Of a stretch of DNA of 18,034 bases, positions 1-7,700 are shown in pieces. The DNA lies in contig JAHLWV010000019.1 in NCBI GenBank assembly GCA_019057735.1, forward strand, positions 1 through 18,034. Direction: 5' to 3'. The notes below the pieces were generated by a model that saw only the letters and a program-made list of their open reading frames with translations, was not told the origin of the DNA and did not search any database. The DNA is from Promethearchaeota archaeon (GTDB taxonomy: Archaea; Asgardarchaeota; Lokiarchaeia; Sigynarchaeales; SOKP01). Position 1 is the stretch's first letter; each line of letters opens with the position of its first letter. Position numbers and translations under genes: made by a program.

Positions 1-707
1 CAAGTTCTATTGTTAACTCTCTGTGAGATTAAGTAGTTTTTAACATCAGACAATAGAATATCTGGATCGTATTCCCAGGCCTCCTTCTTATTAAAGGAAA
101 CGCATCTAATTTTATGTAAATTGAACATGGACTTGACTAAAAGACCGTATGTGGCAACTTGAGGAAGAGAAATCATAAAATTTCCTTCAGGCTTATAATC
201 TATCACCTTTACTAGAGCGTTTTCGATTTGGATAAGGTCAATATGTCCGGTTACTACTTTATTATCAATTTTTTTCCATATGGGTATTTCAATCGCAACA
301 GAATTGCTATCTTTGATTAAAATATTCTTTAAAATCGGTTCGTGCCCAGGTTTTTTACCAATTTTGTTAACTCTAAAATTTTCATAAACGGTATTGGCGT
401 AATTCGGTAATTTTGAATCTGAACCATATTGCTTTATTTTTCCCTCTCGTATTAATTTTTTACTAAAACTGTTTATGAAAGCGGGTCTCAAACCTCGGAT
501 TTTAAATTGCGAGACGCGTGGAAGGTTGCGTGTATTGAATAACTCATTCGGTATGGTTCCTTGGTAAATCTTTTTAAAGTAAGAACCCAGAGTTTTAAAT
601 TCCTCTCGATAAGGATTTTCAGGAGATATTTTTTGTTTGTGGTGTGCGATATTCCAGTTAAAGGCATATGGGATATTCTGATGAATAAATAATTTTTTCT
701 TAAGCAT
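1..707 (-). CDS. RecB/Cas4-like PD-(D/E)XK nuclease, C-terminus cut by window edge
   Basis: An open frame runs from ATG at 707 off the left edge; 235 residues are visible. An in-frame TGA lies four codons before the ATG, so this is the only start, and no Shine-Dalgarno is seen. The nuclease core is clear: G154-H-I-D157, then after a short strand V168-I-D170-Y-K172, then Q183-V-A-T-Y187. This is the order of motifs II, III and the QxxxY motif in RecB-family and Cas4-family PD-(D/E)XK enzymes, with D157, D170 and K172 as the expected metal and catalytic residues. The N-terminal 150 residues are basic and not recognised. No cysteines suited to a Cas4 iron-sulfur cluster are visible, but the C-terminus is missing. 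There is no CRISPR array or cas gene nearby, so a DNA repair or processing role is more likely. The family call is firm; the specific function is unknown. Confidence 0.75.
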   Translation of the reverse strand, partial: MLKKKLFIHQNIPYAFNWNIAHHKQKISPENPYREEFKTLGSYFKKIYQGTIPNELFNTRNLPRVSQFKIRGLRPAFINSFSKKLIREGKIKQYGSDSKLPNYANTVYENFRVNKIGKKPGHEPILKNILIKDSNSVAIEIPIWKKIDNKVVTGHIDLIQIENALVKVIDYKPEGNFMISLPQVATYGLLVKSMFNLHKIRCVSFNKKEAWEYDPDILLSDVKNYLISQRVNNRT

Positions 708-763
708 GGAATTCTTGGTTCATAAAGGTGATTCAAAAATATTAATTTGTTAATTAATATACA

Positions 764-776
764 TCAAATATAAAAA
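764..776 (-). promoter_or_regulatory. Candidate TATA box for the nuclease gene
   Basis: Read on the minus strand this is TTTTATATTTGAT, about 60 bases before the ATG at 707. With transcription starting some 25 bases downstream, the leader would be about 35 bases. The surroundings are very AT-rich, so the match is weak evidence. The rest of 708-1000 holds no gene that I can support. Confidence 0.3.
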
Positions 777-1000
777 AAACCATCTATTAATGATTTATTA
801 ATTATTAAAACCTAAAAATAATTTGCTGTGGTAAAGGTTAATTAATTAGATTGAGATGTATTTCCAGAAGCTTAAAAAAAAGTATTTCTTAGTTCTTCAC
901 CCAGTTATATAAAACTACAATCTAATGTGTATGTTGGAGGATATGAGACATAATAAAGTTTTTAGATAATATTACATTCTTAATAATACAATAATTAGTA

Positions 1001-1075
1001 GGACCTGTAGCCAAGCCTGGATATGGCGTCGGACTTCTAATCCGAAGATCGCAGGTTCGATTCCTGCCAGGTCCG
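1001..1075 (+). tRNA. tRNA-Arg, anticodon TCT
   Basis: A full cloverleaf can be drawn. The acceptor arms are GGACCTG (1001-1007) and CAGGTCC (1068-1074), with discriminator G at 1075. The anticodon stem TCGGA/TCCGA encloses the loop CTTCTAA, giving anticodon TCT, which reads AGA and AGG. The T arm is GCAGG-TTCGATT-CCTGC. There is no encoded CCA and no intron. The gene stands alone, with AT-rich sequence on both sides. Confidence 0.95.
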
Positions 1076-1127
1076 CTTCTTATCTTCCTTAGAATTGAAA
1101 ATAATCTCAAATTTGTATGTTGATTTT

Positions 1128-1160
1128 TCAGGTTTGTGTTTTATATAAGCACCCAGGCAT
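1128..1160 (-). other. Tiny reading frame after a duplicated leader (copy B)
   Basis: On the minus strand GAGTGAATTAA precedes ATG CCT GGG and a 10-residue frame, MPGCLYKTQT, ending in TGA. It is listed because the leader and the first codons (ATGCCTGG) match those at 1380-1409. Copy B has a weaker Shine-Dalgarno (GAGTG) and no clear terminator hairpin before the tRNA gene. It may be a decayed copy or a non-coding leader; I do not recognise the peptide. Confidence 0.25.
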
Positions 1161-1299
1161 TTAATTCACTCTCTTAAATTTTAAGTTGGTTTTAATTTTG
1201 AATATCCAATGAAACCAATTTTCTCGTTGTCTCAAATAAACTGTCTAATTATTTATTTAAACTTCAAAAAAATTCAGTTAATATCATTTTCAAGAGTTT

Positions 1300-1369
1300 T
1301 TTATCAAAAAAAGAAAGAAAAATAAATAGTGTTATTATAAGGAGCGTTAAGGCAAATTGCTCTTATAAT
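1300..1369 (-). terminator. Hairpin followed by T-rich tract, minus strand
   Basis: Bases 1334-1345 and 1359-1369 form an 11-bp stem (ATTATAAGAGC paired with GCTCTTATAAT on the minus strand) with one bulged base and a 13-base loop. Directly downstream on the minus strand is a T-rich stretch, TATTTATTTTTCTTTCTTTT and on. This looks like the end of a short transcript that begins upstream of copy A. Archaeal termination mainly needs the T tract; the hairpin may instead stabilise a small RNA. Confidence 0.45.
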
Positions 1370-1379
1370 CATCACAAAT

Positions 1380-1409
1380 TTAGGGATTTGTTCCACTTTG
1401 ACCAGGCAT
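1380..1409 (-). other. Nine-codon frame with Shine-Dalgarno, copy A
   Basis: On the minus strand AAAAGGAGTGATTAAA precedes ATG CCT GGT, encoding MPGQSGTNP and then TAA. GGAGTGAT is a good Shine-Dalgarno at a sensible distance. Eleven bases after the stop the hairpin of 1334-1369 begins. The set reads like a compact unit: promoter, Shine-Dalgarno, short peptide, terminator. It could be a leader peptide, a microprotein or a small RNA. I do not recognise the peptide. Confidence 0.3.
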
Positions 1410-1698
1410 TTTAATCACTCCTTTTAAATATTGAAAAATAATGAACATATTTTTCTCTTTTATATGAATTCGTATGCACTTTCTCGTTTTTTCTTCACTT
1501 ATTAATTTGATTAAATTAGATTATTTAAACTACGAAAATACAGGAGGAGACTTTTAAAGTAAAATAAAAACAACTTAAAAAACTCAGATTTTTATTATTT
1601 TATAACAAATTGTATGATAATAAGTATTAGTTATAGTAAGTAAATTTAAATGATATTTGTGGCCGAAGTAGCTAATCTATTTTTAGCTGTTTTTAATT

Positions 1699-2910
1699 TT
1701 ATAACAAGTCAGAAGGTAAAATTGGATTAATTAAAAGATTTCGAAAATTATTAACTGAAGGGAATTCCCCGTATTTTTTTTTTATGATATTCATTCCAAG
1801 GTTATATGTAAAAGTATTTTTTGAGTATACTGGATCATTAAGTCTTTTTATTTGATTTCTTAGGTCACTTTCACCAAAAAACTCAAATTTTTTACCATAA
1901 GTAATTAATTCTTCATCGGTGTAATTATCAATAAGACCATGATAAGTAAAATTATACCAAAAAAGCATAAGCTTGCTTCTTACTTTATATTGTGTAATCA
2001 TGGTTTCTAGAGATTCTTCTATTGAAATATCTAGACAAAACTCATTTAATCCAATTTCTACTTGATCTCGATAAGAAAAAAGCACATTGATTGCAATATC
2101 TGCGATTCCTTCACTGATTATTAATTTAGGTGAATTGAGGAGTAAAACAGAGTGTTCAAATTGATTCAACTCACGATATAACATCTCTTCTTTAACAGAA
2201 AATTCTGTATGGTGTCCTGGATAACCTTCGTGAGCAGAATACATCAGTAAAGTAGTCCAATACATATTAAATTTCGGATTAATTTCTATTCGGCTATTAT
2301 AATTACCCAAATACCATTCATAGCAAGCCCATTTTATCTTGTCACTGTTTTTTTCTTTTGTTAAATCTAATAAAATTTTCTCATTTTTAGGTAAAAGATT
2401 AATAAACAACTCCTTTGTTCGTTTCTCTGTGATTTTAAGTGCTCTTTTAAAAAATTCGAAAACTTTTTCCTCAGGTACTTTTCGCTTTAACCTTAATTTT
2501 TCGAGTCGTTCTTCTAACCTTCCAGGACCCCCATATGCTTTATCATAGTCATTTTTTAAATTTTTAAGTTCTGATTCATTAGCTGGTTGTAAGACTACGT
2601 CATAAAGTTTTAAAAATTGATTTTTTATTGAAATATCGACACCAATTAATAATTCTATTGAAGTCCTCATTGCCGTAAGCATTTTTTCTATGTATCGTTC
2701 ACGTTTTATATCATAACCTTGTAAGTCCAGTTTGTTTAATAAGTTGTTCGTGTCAATCAATAATTTGTTTGGCGAGGTTATAGCTTCGTTATCGACAATT
2801 TGGCTAAATTTTTCTGGACCGTAATAATAATCGACATATCCTATCATATGTTTGTCAATTCGGAGTGCTAGGAGTAAAAAATCTTCTCCAAACTTGGATA
2901 TTTTTACCAT
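1699..2910 (-). CDS. DUF885-like zinc metallopeptidase
   Basis: The frame opens at TTG 2919; ATG at 2910 (three codons in, MVKIS) is my preferred start, giving 403 residues. No Shine-Dalgarno precedes either. Numbered from the TTG, the protein has HEGYPGHH at 230-237 and SEGIAD with Glu270 about 40 residues later. DUF885 proteins carry HEAxPGHH followed by EGWALY, which supply the zinc ligands and catalytic glutamate of a gluzincin-type peptidase. The rest is predicted helical, as in that family. At about 400 residues it is shorter than many bacterial members (550-600). There is no signal peptide, so it probably acts in the cytoplasm on peptides. It is monocistronic, about 120 bases downstream of the eL15 gene on the same strand. 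The fold and metal site are well supported; the substrate is unknown. Confidence 0.7.
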   Translation of the reverse strand: MVKISKFGEDFLLLALRIDKHMIGYVDYYYGPEKFSQIVDNEAITSPNKLLIDTNNLLNKLDLQGYDIKRERYIEKMLTAMRTSIELLIGVDISIKNQFLKLYDVVLQPANESELKNLKNDYDKAYGGPGRLEERLEKLRLKRKVPEEKVFEFFKRALKITEKRTKELFINLLPKNEKILLDLTKEKNSDKIKWACYEWYLGNYNSRIEINPKFNMYWTTLLMYSAHEGYPGHHTEFSVKEEMLYRELNQFEHSVLLLNSPKLIISEGIADIAINVLFSYRDQVEIGLNEFCLDISIEESLETMITQYKVRSKLMLFWYNFTYHGLIDNYTDEELITYGKKFEFFGESDLRNQIKRLNDPVYSKNTFTYNLGMNIIKKKYGEFPSVNNFRNLLINPILPSDLL

Positions 2911-3035
2911 ATTTAACAAATCATAATAATTTCTAGCAAAAAATAGATCAAAATATCTTAATTTCTCTTAATTATTAAAGTTTTTAAATAAAAATTAGAA
3001 TTTTTTTAAAAAGGAGAAAGCATTAAGATAGAAAA

Positions 3036-3620
3036 CTACTTTCCGCGCCCCTTATTGGCCCCTAAGCTTGGTCGAGTTTTTTCAGAACCCCATCCCTTCT
3101 TATATAATCCACGGGCTTTCTTTCCAGAAGAAGATAAGCCACGAGCTACTCTTCTTGTGTGTTGAGGTTCGCAAATCCAATTAATTTTTGGGTCTGATTT
3201 AATAACTGGATGACTTGGGTCCACCATAATAACTTCGTAATACCAACTCCTTCCATCGGCATATACTTTATAGCTATTCAGAACCTCTAAATTTGGGTAT
3301 TTTCGCTGTACGCGCTCTTCAGCTACCCATTGTAAATTTTTACCGGTTGTGTATTTAGAGACACCCATTGCTCGAGGTTTTCGTCCTCTTTTAGGTCTAA
3401 CTTTATGCATTCCACCTTTTCGGATTCTAGCTCGAACAACGACATATCCTTGTTTTGCCTTATACCCTAAAGTGCGTGCTCTATGCAATTTAGTCGGTTT
3501 TTCAACTCGTTCAATAGATTTTCCTTTTCTATATTCAATTCCTCTTTTCCAGTGATTTGTTTGATATCCAGTTTCGTGTTTTTCGAATGTATCTTTCACA
3601 TAACTATATCCAGACTTCAA
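3036..3620 (-). CDS. rpl15e: Large-subunit ribosomal protein eL15
   Basis: A 194-residue basic protein of the archaeal and eukaryotic L15e family, which is absent from bacteria. Recognisable blocks are RARTLGYKAKQGYVVVRARI, then GGMHKVRPKRGRKPRAMGV, and the C-terminal HTRRVARGLSSSGKKARGL. The length matches archaeal eL15. The start is TTG at 3620 (MKSGYSYVKDTFEK), as the family's N-terminus demands; GGAG lies 12 bases upstream. It binds 23S rRNA in the 50S subunit. It is transcribed alone here, divergent from the DUF2095 gene. Confidence 0.96.
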   Translation of the reverse strand: MKSGYSYVKDTFEKHETGYQTNHWKRGIEYRKGKSIERVEKPTKLHRARTLGYKAKQGYVVVRARIRKGGMHKVRPKRGRKPRAMGVSKYTTGKNLQWVAEERVQRKYPNLEVLNSYKVYADGRSWYYEVIMVDPSHPVIKSDPKINWICEPQHTRRVARGLSSSGKKARGLYKKGWGSEKTRPSLGANKGRGK

Positions 3621-3690
3621 GATTTAGACAAACTCCAATAGTTTAATAAAAAAATAAATAATGCAAAATTAATTAATTTTATTATTTCAT

Positions 3691-3702
3691 CTTTTTATAT
3701 GA
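3691..3702 (-). promoter_or_regulatory. TATA box for the eL15 gene
   Basis: The minus strand reads TCATATAAAAAG, a close match to the archaeal TATA consensus, about 75 bases before the TTG start at 3620. Transcription would begin near 3670, giving a leader of about 50 bases. The 187-base gap is shared with the divergent DUF2095 gene, whose own candidate TATA is TTTATAATA near 3728. Confidence 0.45.
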
Positions 3703-3807
3703 TTGTCAATAATTTTATAGTTTTAAATTTATAATAATACATAATACAGCCTAGAACGTTTTACATCTTGGAACAAGGAAAAAAAGAAGAATATCAGAAT
3801 TAATATA

Positions 3808-4317
3808 ATGACTAATAAGGAAATGAAAGAAGAAGAAAAAAACAAAGAGAAAAATACTTTAGAGAATAAATTGAAGAAAAACTTTGAAATCAACGATGAA
3901 GAAGGTTTGAACCTTTCATACGATAAAAGCGATTTAGAGGCACAATTTCCTCGATTAATGCATGAATTATCTGTAAAAAAAAAAACTCTCAAGATCGAAG
4001 GAGTAGGTGATGATATCGAGCCAGAACAAGCAGAGATTGAGGAACTTCCAAAAGAACACTATTACGAAGATTTAAAAAAACCTGGAGCCATTGACTTCCT
4101 CAGAAGATGTACAAAAACTGAGGATGCCTTAAAAATATTGGATTTTCTTTTAGAACAAAATGAATTAAGTCCGCCAGATTATCACAAATTAAAAAACCGG
4201 ATAAAAAAAGAGGGGGGATTAAAAGAACTGCTTCTTGAATATGGTGGTTTAAAAACGCCCGGATATTACGAAAGGAAATTCCTTAGGAAAAAAAATTTAA
4301 CTGACGGTGAATTATAA
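3808..4317 (+). CDS. DUF2095 family archaeal protein
   Basis: A 169-residue hydrophilic protein. Residues 1-40 are lysine- and glutamate-rich and probably disordered. Residues 42-65 (DLEAQFPRLMHEL) match the FPxLxxEL opening of the family. Residues 92-135 (PGAIDFLRRCTKTEDALKI and following) match the core block with its RRC and the acidic, helical stretch after it, and GYYER at 152-156 matches the GYY ending. DUF2095 is an archaeal family of unknown function with no catalytic motif that I know of. It starts at ATG 3808 with no clear Shine-Dalgarno. It is divergent from eL15 and convergent with the winged-helix gene at 4419. Confidence 0.8.
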   Translation: MTNKEMKEEEKNKEKNTLENKLKKNFEINDEEGLNLSYDKSDLEAQFPRLMHELSVKKKTLKIEGVGDDIEPEQAEIEELPKEHYYEDLKKPGAIDFLRRCTKTEDALKILDFLLEQNELSPPDYHKLKNRIKKEGGLKELLLEYGGLKTPGYYERKFLRKKNLTDGEL

Positions 4318-4330
4318 AACAATAAGAATT

Positions 4331-4410
4331 TAGATTAATGATGAACTTATGACAATCGAAAGAGCTTTTGCTCAAAGCGATGATGTTGTCGCCCCAAACT
4401 GAAATTTAAA
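4331..4410 (+). ncRNA. Candidate C/D box guide sRNA
   Basis: The 100-base convergent gap holds a C box ATGATGA (4338-4344), a C'-like box ATGATGT (4380-4386) and a D box CTGA (4399-4402). Exactly 12 bases (4387-4398, TGTCGCCCCAAA) separate C' from D, the spacing of archaeal guides. AATTT before C and AAATT after D could form a short closing stem. By the D-plus-five rule the guide would pair with UUUGGGGCGACA and methylate its fifth base, a G. Weak points: no clean D' box, and the C to C' stretch is long and contains a small hairpin (GAGC-TTTT-GCTC, 4362-4373), so only one guide may work. Length and position fit the class. Confidence 0.4.
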
Positions 4411-4418
4411 TTTATTAT

Positions 4419-4670
4419 TTAGTCGTTTTCGATCTTTTTCTTAAAGCTCAAACCCTTTTTCGTTAAAATATACCCTTCGACGTCTTTTTTTACAAGTTTT
4501 AATTCGAGGAGAACTGGAACCCGTCCTTTAATACAAGCCATTGGCAATCCTGAGAATATTTTCATACTCTCGTAGTCTTTAGCTCCCTTTTCGATTGCGA
4601 AAAATATTTCAACCCCCATATTCCCAAGTAAGCATTTTAACTCTTGAATAGATTCTTCTCCCTTACTCAA
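4419..4670 (-). CDS. Small winged-helix protein, second gene of the longin-like operon
   Basis: An 83-residue protein that looks like a single winged helix-turn-helix domain. Residues 18-55 give three helices (VEIFFAIEKGA, then YESMKIFSG, then KGRVPVLLELKLV), followed by a wing (VKKDVEGYILTKKGLSF). The start is TTG at 4670, six bases after the stop of the gene before it; the Shine-Dalgarno GGAG lies inside the last codons of that gene, so the two are probably translationally coupled. The partner also carries winged-helix segments. It may bind DNA or work as a protein-interaction module; no family name can be given. Confidence 0.6.
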   Translation of the reverse strand: MSKGEESIQELKCLLGNMGVEIFFAIEKGAKDYESMKIFSGLPMACIKGRVPVLLELKLVKKDVEGYILTKKGLSFKKKIEND

Positions 4671-4676
4671 AGGTTC

Positions 4677-5837
4677 TTAATCTCCTTTTGGCTTATATTT
4701 TTTTGCAATTACTGGTTTAGATTCCTGAGGTAATGATTTTCTCAAATATTCGGGAAAGGCAGTAGTGATCTGAATATTAGTTTTTAAAAAAATATATCGC
4801 TCGTCTTTATATTTTAATTCTTCAATTACATCATATTTTTTTAGGAAGGACAACGAAGAGTTGAGGTGGTCAAGTGCTCTTTTTGAGATTAATTTCGGTA
4901 ATTTATCTTTTGAAATTAGCCCATTTCTTAATTCTGATAGCAGATTGTATTTTTTTGGATCAGAAACAATCTGAAATAAAGCGAATGTATCTTCCTCTAA
5001 TTCTTTTTTATTTTTATTTTCGTAAATACTAAAATACTCCTGTACTTTTGGAAGAAATAATTCGATTAGCTCAAGTTCAATTAATTCGGGATTTTCGTCG
5101 ATATATTCAATTACACTATCGGGAGGGATTCTTTCAGCGTTAACCTCCTTCAATAATAGCACGTACTTTTCTACAATCCCAATTTGATTTATGAAAATAA
5201 ACTGTTTGGAGACTAAAGTATCGATTAACTCTTTGAAATTTAATTTTGGAAATGCGGTGTTATACCATTCTCTTAATCCATCTAAAGCAATTGGGCCTTT
5301 TGAAAGTTTTTTTAACATTAAAAAGACGTTTTTTTTATTTAATAAAGTTGCAATCTTTTCTTCCTCGCTTTTTTCTCGAGTATCTTCAAGTGCTGCCCAA
5401 TATAATTCCTTAACCCATAATTTTATTAAAGAATTGTTTTTATAGATAAGGTCTTTGTCATGTTCCTCAAAATTATTAACATCATTTACATAAAACGCAG
5501 TGAAAATTTCCTCGTTAGAGAGTAGTTTTTCAATAAATTCTGTGCATAAAATGTTTACATTTTGCTCTATTTCCACATTTATTTGTTGATCAAAAATTAT
5601 AGAGACCATTAACATTTCCTTATTTCCGCGAGCCCAATCAGAATGTATTTCAAAATAATTATTGTTTGAGATATTTTGTTCAAAAGAATGAGTAAAAAAT
5701 CCTTCGCTTACTGTTTGATCCATTATATTTGCTATTCTCGTTGAAAGATGTTCATCTAGCATATTTTCGGGATATGAATAAAACACTAGTGGACCAATCT
5801 TTCGATGAAAATAAGATAATGCGACAATAGGTTTCAA
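4677..5837 (-). CDS. Longin/roadblock-like N-domain protein with winged helices
   Basis: A 386-residue protein starting at TTG 5837 after a good Shine-Dalgarno (GGAGAT, nine bases between GGAG and the start). Residues 1-120 alternate strands and helices and open with VALSYFHRKIGPLVFYSYPE. The pattern 'strand, then GPLVFYSYP' resembles longin and roadblock-like domains, which serve small GTPases and are expanded in Asgard archaea. Residues about 165-235 and 290-365 each look like a winged helix, and the tail is basic. There is no signal peptide or membrane segment. The overlap-close downstream gene adds another winged helix. The domain assignment is by pattern, not alignment. A role as a GTPase-linked adaptor or regulator is inference. 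Confidence 0.5.
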   Translation of the reverse strand: MKPIVALSYFHRKIGPLVFYSYPENMLDEHLSTRIANIMDQTVSEGFFTHSFEQNISNNNYFEIHSDWARGNKEMLMVSIIFDQQINVEIEQNVNILCTEFIEKLLSNEEIFTAFYVNDVNNFEEHDKDLIYKNNSLIKLWVKELYWAALEDTREKSEEEKIATLLNKKNVFLMLKKLSKGPIALDGLREWYNTAFPKLNFKELIDTLVSKQFIFINQIGIVEKYVLLLKEVNAERIPPDSVIEYIDENPELIELELIELFLPKVQEYFSIYENKNKKELEEDTFALFQIVSDPKKYNLLSELRNGLISKDKLPKLISKRALDHLNSSLSFLKKYDVIEELKYKDERYIFLKTNIQITTAFPEYLRKSLPQESKPVIAKKYKPKGD

Positions 5838-5917
5838 TTAATGAATCTCCGTTAAATATTGTTGTAAAAATCTCTTCAAACTAATTTTAGTTTTACATAG
5901 AATAAATTAATATTAAA

Positions 5918-5928
5918 GGTTATATATT
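5918..5928 (+). promoter_or_regulatory. Candidate TATA box, HAD-nitrilase operon
   Basis: GGTTATATATT lies about 60 bases before the ATG at 5988 in the 150-base divergent gap. The core TATATA is palindromic and could in principle serve the opposite longin-like gene as well. Confidence 0.4.
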
Positions 5929-5987
5929 CGTAAAAATAAATAAATTTATTTCAATTAAATGTAATTTAAGGTTTTTCTTAAGAGCTA

Positions 5988-6743
5988 ATGTGCCCTATAA
6001 AACTTGTAGGATTTGACCTCGATGACTGTCTTTTCGATTCAACTGGTCTTTCTCAAAGAGCAAGAATTAAGGGTATAGATGCGATGTTAAGCTTAGGGTT
6101 AAAAATTGATAGGCAAAAAGCCTTGATCTTAATCCAAGAAATCGTCGCTGAATATGGTTCTAATTCTTCAAAGCACTATGATTACTTTATTAGGAGATTA
6201 AACCTATATGAAAATTATGCAATCAGTTTTAACGAGCAAGTTAGATACATTACAGCAGCGGTAATGGCTTACCATGGTCAAAAAATTAAGCATATTCAAC
6301 TCTACGACGATGTTTTAAAATCCTTAGAAAAACTTAAAAAATCTTCAATTAAAACCGCGATTATAACGGATGGAATTCCTATCAAACAATATGAGAAGAT
6401 TTTACGACTTGGAATAGACGATTTGATTGATCTAGTCGTAATCTCTGATGAAATTGGGATAAGAAAACCAAATCCTGAGCTATTTTCTTATTGTTTGAAG
6501 AAATTTAAGGTAAAAGGACACGAAACTATTTATGTTGGAGATAATATTTACAAGGATATAATACCAGCTAATTTTAATAAAATCCATAGCGTTTACATAC
6601 ATCGTGGTGGAAAATATGATACCCATATTACAGGTGAAACTATTTCTGAAGAAAACAAACCTGATCATGAAATTTCAGGGCTAGATGAACTTTTCAATAT
6701 TATCAATGATATCAATAAAAAATTTTATATCGGAAAAGTCTAA
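5988..6743 (+). CDS. HAD superfamily subfamily IA phosphatase
   Basis: A 251-residue protein with all four HAD motifs. Motif I is FDLDDCLF, with nucleophile Asp10 and acid/base Asp12. Motif II is IITDG with Thr127. Motif III is Lys160 in RKPNPELF. Motif IV is GDNIYKD with Asp185 and Asp190. A helical cap at about 18-100 fits subfamily IA. The closest type is the archaeal HAD-IA group annotated as small phosphatases or as glyceraldehyde-3-phosphate phosphatase; the substrate cannot be read from sequence. It starts at ATG 5988 without a Shine-Dalgarno. Its stop overlaps the next start (TAATG), so it is co-translated with the amidohydrolase. Confidence 0.85.
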   Translation: MCPIKLVGFDLDDCLFDSTGLSQRARIKGIDAMLSLGLKIDRQKALILIQEIVAEYGSNSSKHYDYFIRRLNLYENYAISFNEQVRYITAAVMAYHGQKIKHIQLYDDVLKSLEKLKKSSIKTAIITDGIPIKQYEKILRLGIDDLIDLVVISDEIGIRKPNPELFSYCLKKFKVKGHETIYVGDNIYKDIIPANFNKIHSVYIHRGGKYDTHITGETISEENKPDHEISGLDELFNIINDINKKFYIGKV

Positions 6744-7558
6744 TGATACGTCTTGCTTGTATTCAACCAGAAATTTTACACCAAATAGATAAAAGTTACT
6801 CTGAAGTAGAAAAAATATTAAATTCTCTTATTAAGCATCACAATAATTGTGATATTATTTGTTTACCGGAAAGATGGACATCACCTATTAATGAAAAAGA
6901 ACTTAATGTTCAAAAAGAAAGGGGAAGCAATTATAAATTTATAAAAAATTTAGCAAAAGAATACGGAATAGGTATAATATCAGGAGCTTTGTGGGAAAAA
7001 AGAAAAGATACGATAAAACCGAGAATTACTAGTTATTTCTTTGATAATAATGGTGATGAGATTAATAGACAAGATAAAATACATCTTTATTCATATGAAA
7101 AGCTTAACTTTGAACCGGGTAAGGAATTAGTCATTTTTTCATTTAAAAAAATCAGTTTTACAATCTTAATTTGTTTTGACATGGCGTTTTTTGAAACCCC
7201 TCGACTTTCTGCTGAAAACGGGGCTGATCTATTATTCTCTCCTACGCAAATTAGCGTAGATGGGATGTTAAATTGGAAAACATATTTAAAAACTCGAGCT
7301 CTGGAAAACAGAATACCAATTGTAGCTTGTAACACTTTTGGGACGATAGTAAAAAGGAAATTTCCAGGGAATAGTAAAATAATATCATTTGAAAAAGATT
7401 ATGTATCGCCTTCAAAACTAAGGGTAATTGAAGGTCCCATTGATACGAGTGGATATGTATATGATGAGATTGATTTAGCATTTCCAAAAAAGCTGAGAAA
7501 ATTGAGATTTAAAGAAGTTATAGATAAAAATGCAATTATCATAAGAAAGACTAATTAA
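6743..7558 (+). CDS. Nitrilase-superfamily carbon-nitrogen hydrolase
   Basis: A 271-residue protein with the complete Glu-Lys-Cys triad: Glu43 in CLPERW, Lys112 in QDKIHLY and Cys144 in ILICFDMAFFE. Further family blocks are the opening MIRLACIQPE and GADLLFSPTQ after the cysteine. The length fits the core domain with no fusion. These enzymes cleave amides or nitriles through a cysteine thioester; this one could be an omega-amidase or N-carbamoyl type, but the specificity is open. Its ATG shares one base with the stop of the phosphatase gene, so they form an operon. A short T6 run at 7597-7602 may end the transcript. Confidence 0.85.
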   Translation: MIRLACIQPEILHQIDKSYSEVEKILNSLIKHHNNCDIICLPERWTSPINEKELNVQKERGSNYKFIKNLAKEYGIGIISGALWEKRKDTIKPRITSYFFDNNGDEINRQDKIHLYSYEKLNFEPGKELVIFSFKKISFTILICFDMAFFETPRLSAENGADLLFSPTQISVDGMLNWKTYLKTRALENRIPIVACNTFGTIVKRKFPGNSKIISFEKDYVSPSKLRVIEGPIDTSGYVYDEIDLAFPKKLRKLRFKEVIDKNAIIIRKTN

Positions 7559-7700
7559 ATAAGAAAATCATAACCATTTCTTAAATTTGGTTCTAATTTT
7601 TTATCAACTTGCAGACCGGTTTTCAAATTTAAGTTGGAGCAGTTTTAGATCCAATGACCTATCTCCCGGGGGGTTTAAATATGAACTTTTAAATTAATAA

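Larger units (their letters stand above)
1128..1535 (-). repeat. Two diverged direct copies of a leader ending in ATGCCTGG
   Basis: Read on the minus strand, two segments share the same ordered blocks: GTTTAAATAA, then AACGAGAAA, then an AT-rich stretch, then (G)GAGTGA(A)TTAA and ATGCCTGG. Copy A spans about 1535-1380 and copy B about 1265-1128. The spacers differ (32 versus 24 bases, then 70 versus 59), so the copies are old. GTTTAAATAA could be a TATA box. Apart from these units and the hairpin, 1076-1698 holds nothing that I can call. Confidence 0.4.

Noticed and set aside
488..736. Open frame of 82 codons on the minus strand
   Set aside because: It is a shadow of the RecB-like nuclease gene in another frame; the nuclease frame carries the motifs.
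929..970. Short frame MLEDMRHNKVFR with GGAGG nearby
   Set aside because: The GGAGG is inside the frame or only two bases from the second ATG, and the peptide has no support.
922..1110. Open frame of 62 codons opposite the tRNA-Arg gene
   Set aside because: Its GRNRTCDLRIRSPTPYP stretch is the usual spurious translation of a tRNA gene's complement.
3729..3992. Phe/Leu/Ser-rich frame resembling a membrane protein, minus strand
   Set aside because: It is antisense to the Lys/Glu-rich start of the DUF2095 gene, which produces such false hydrophobic stretches.
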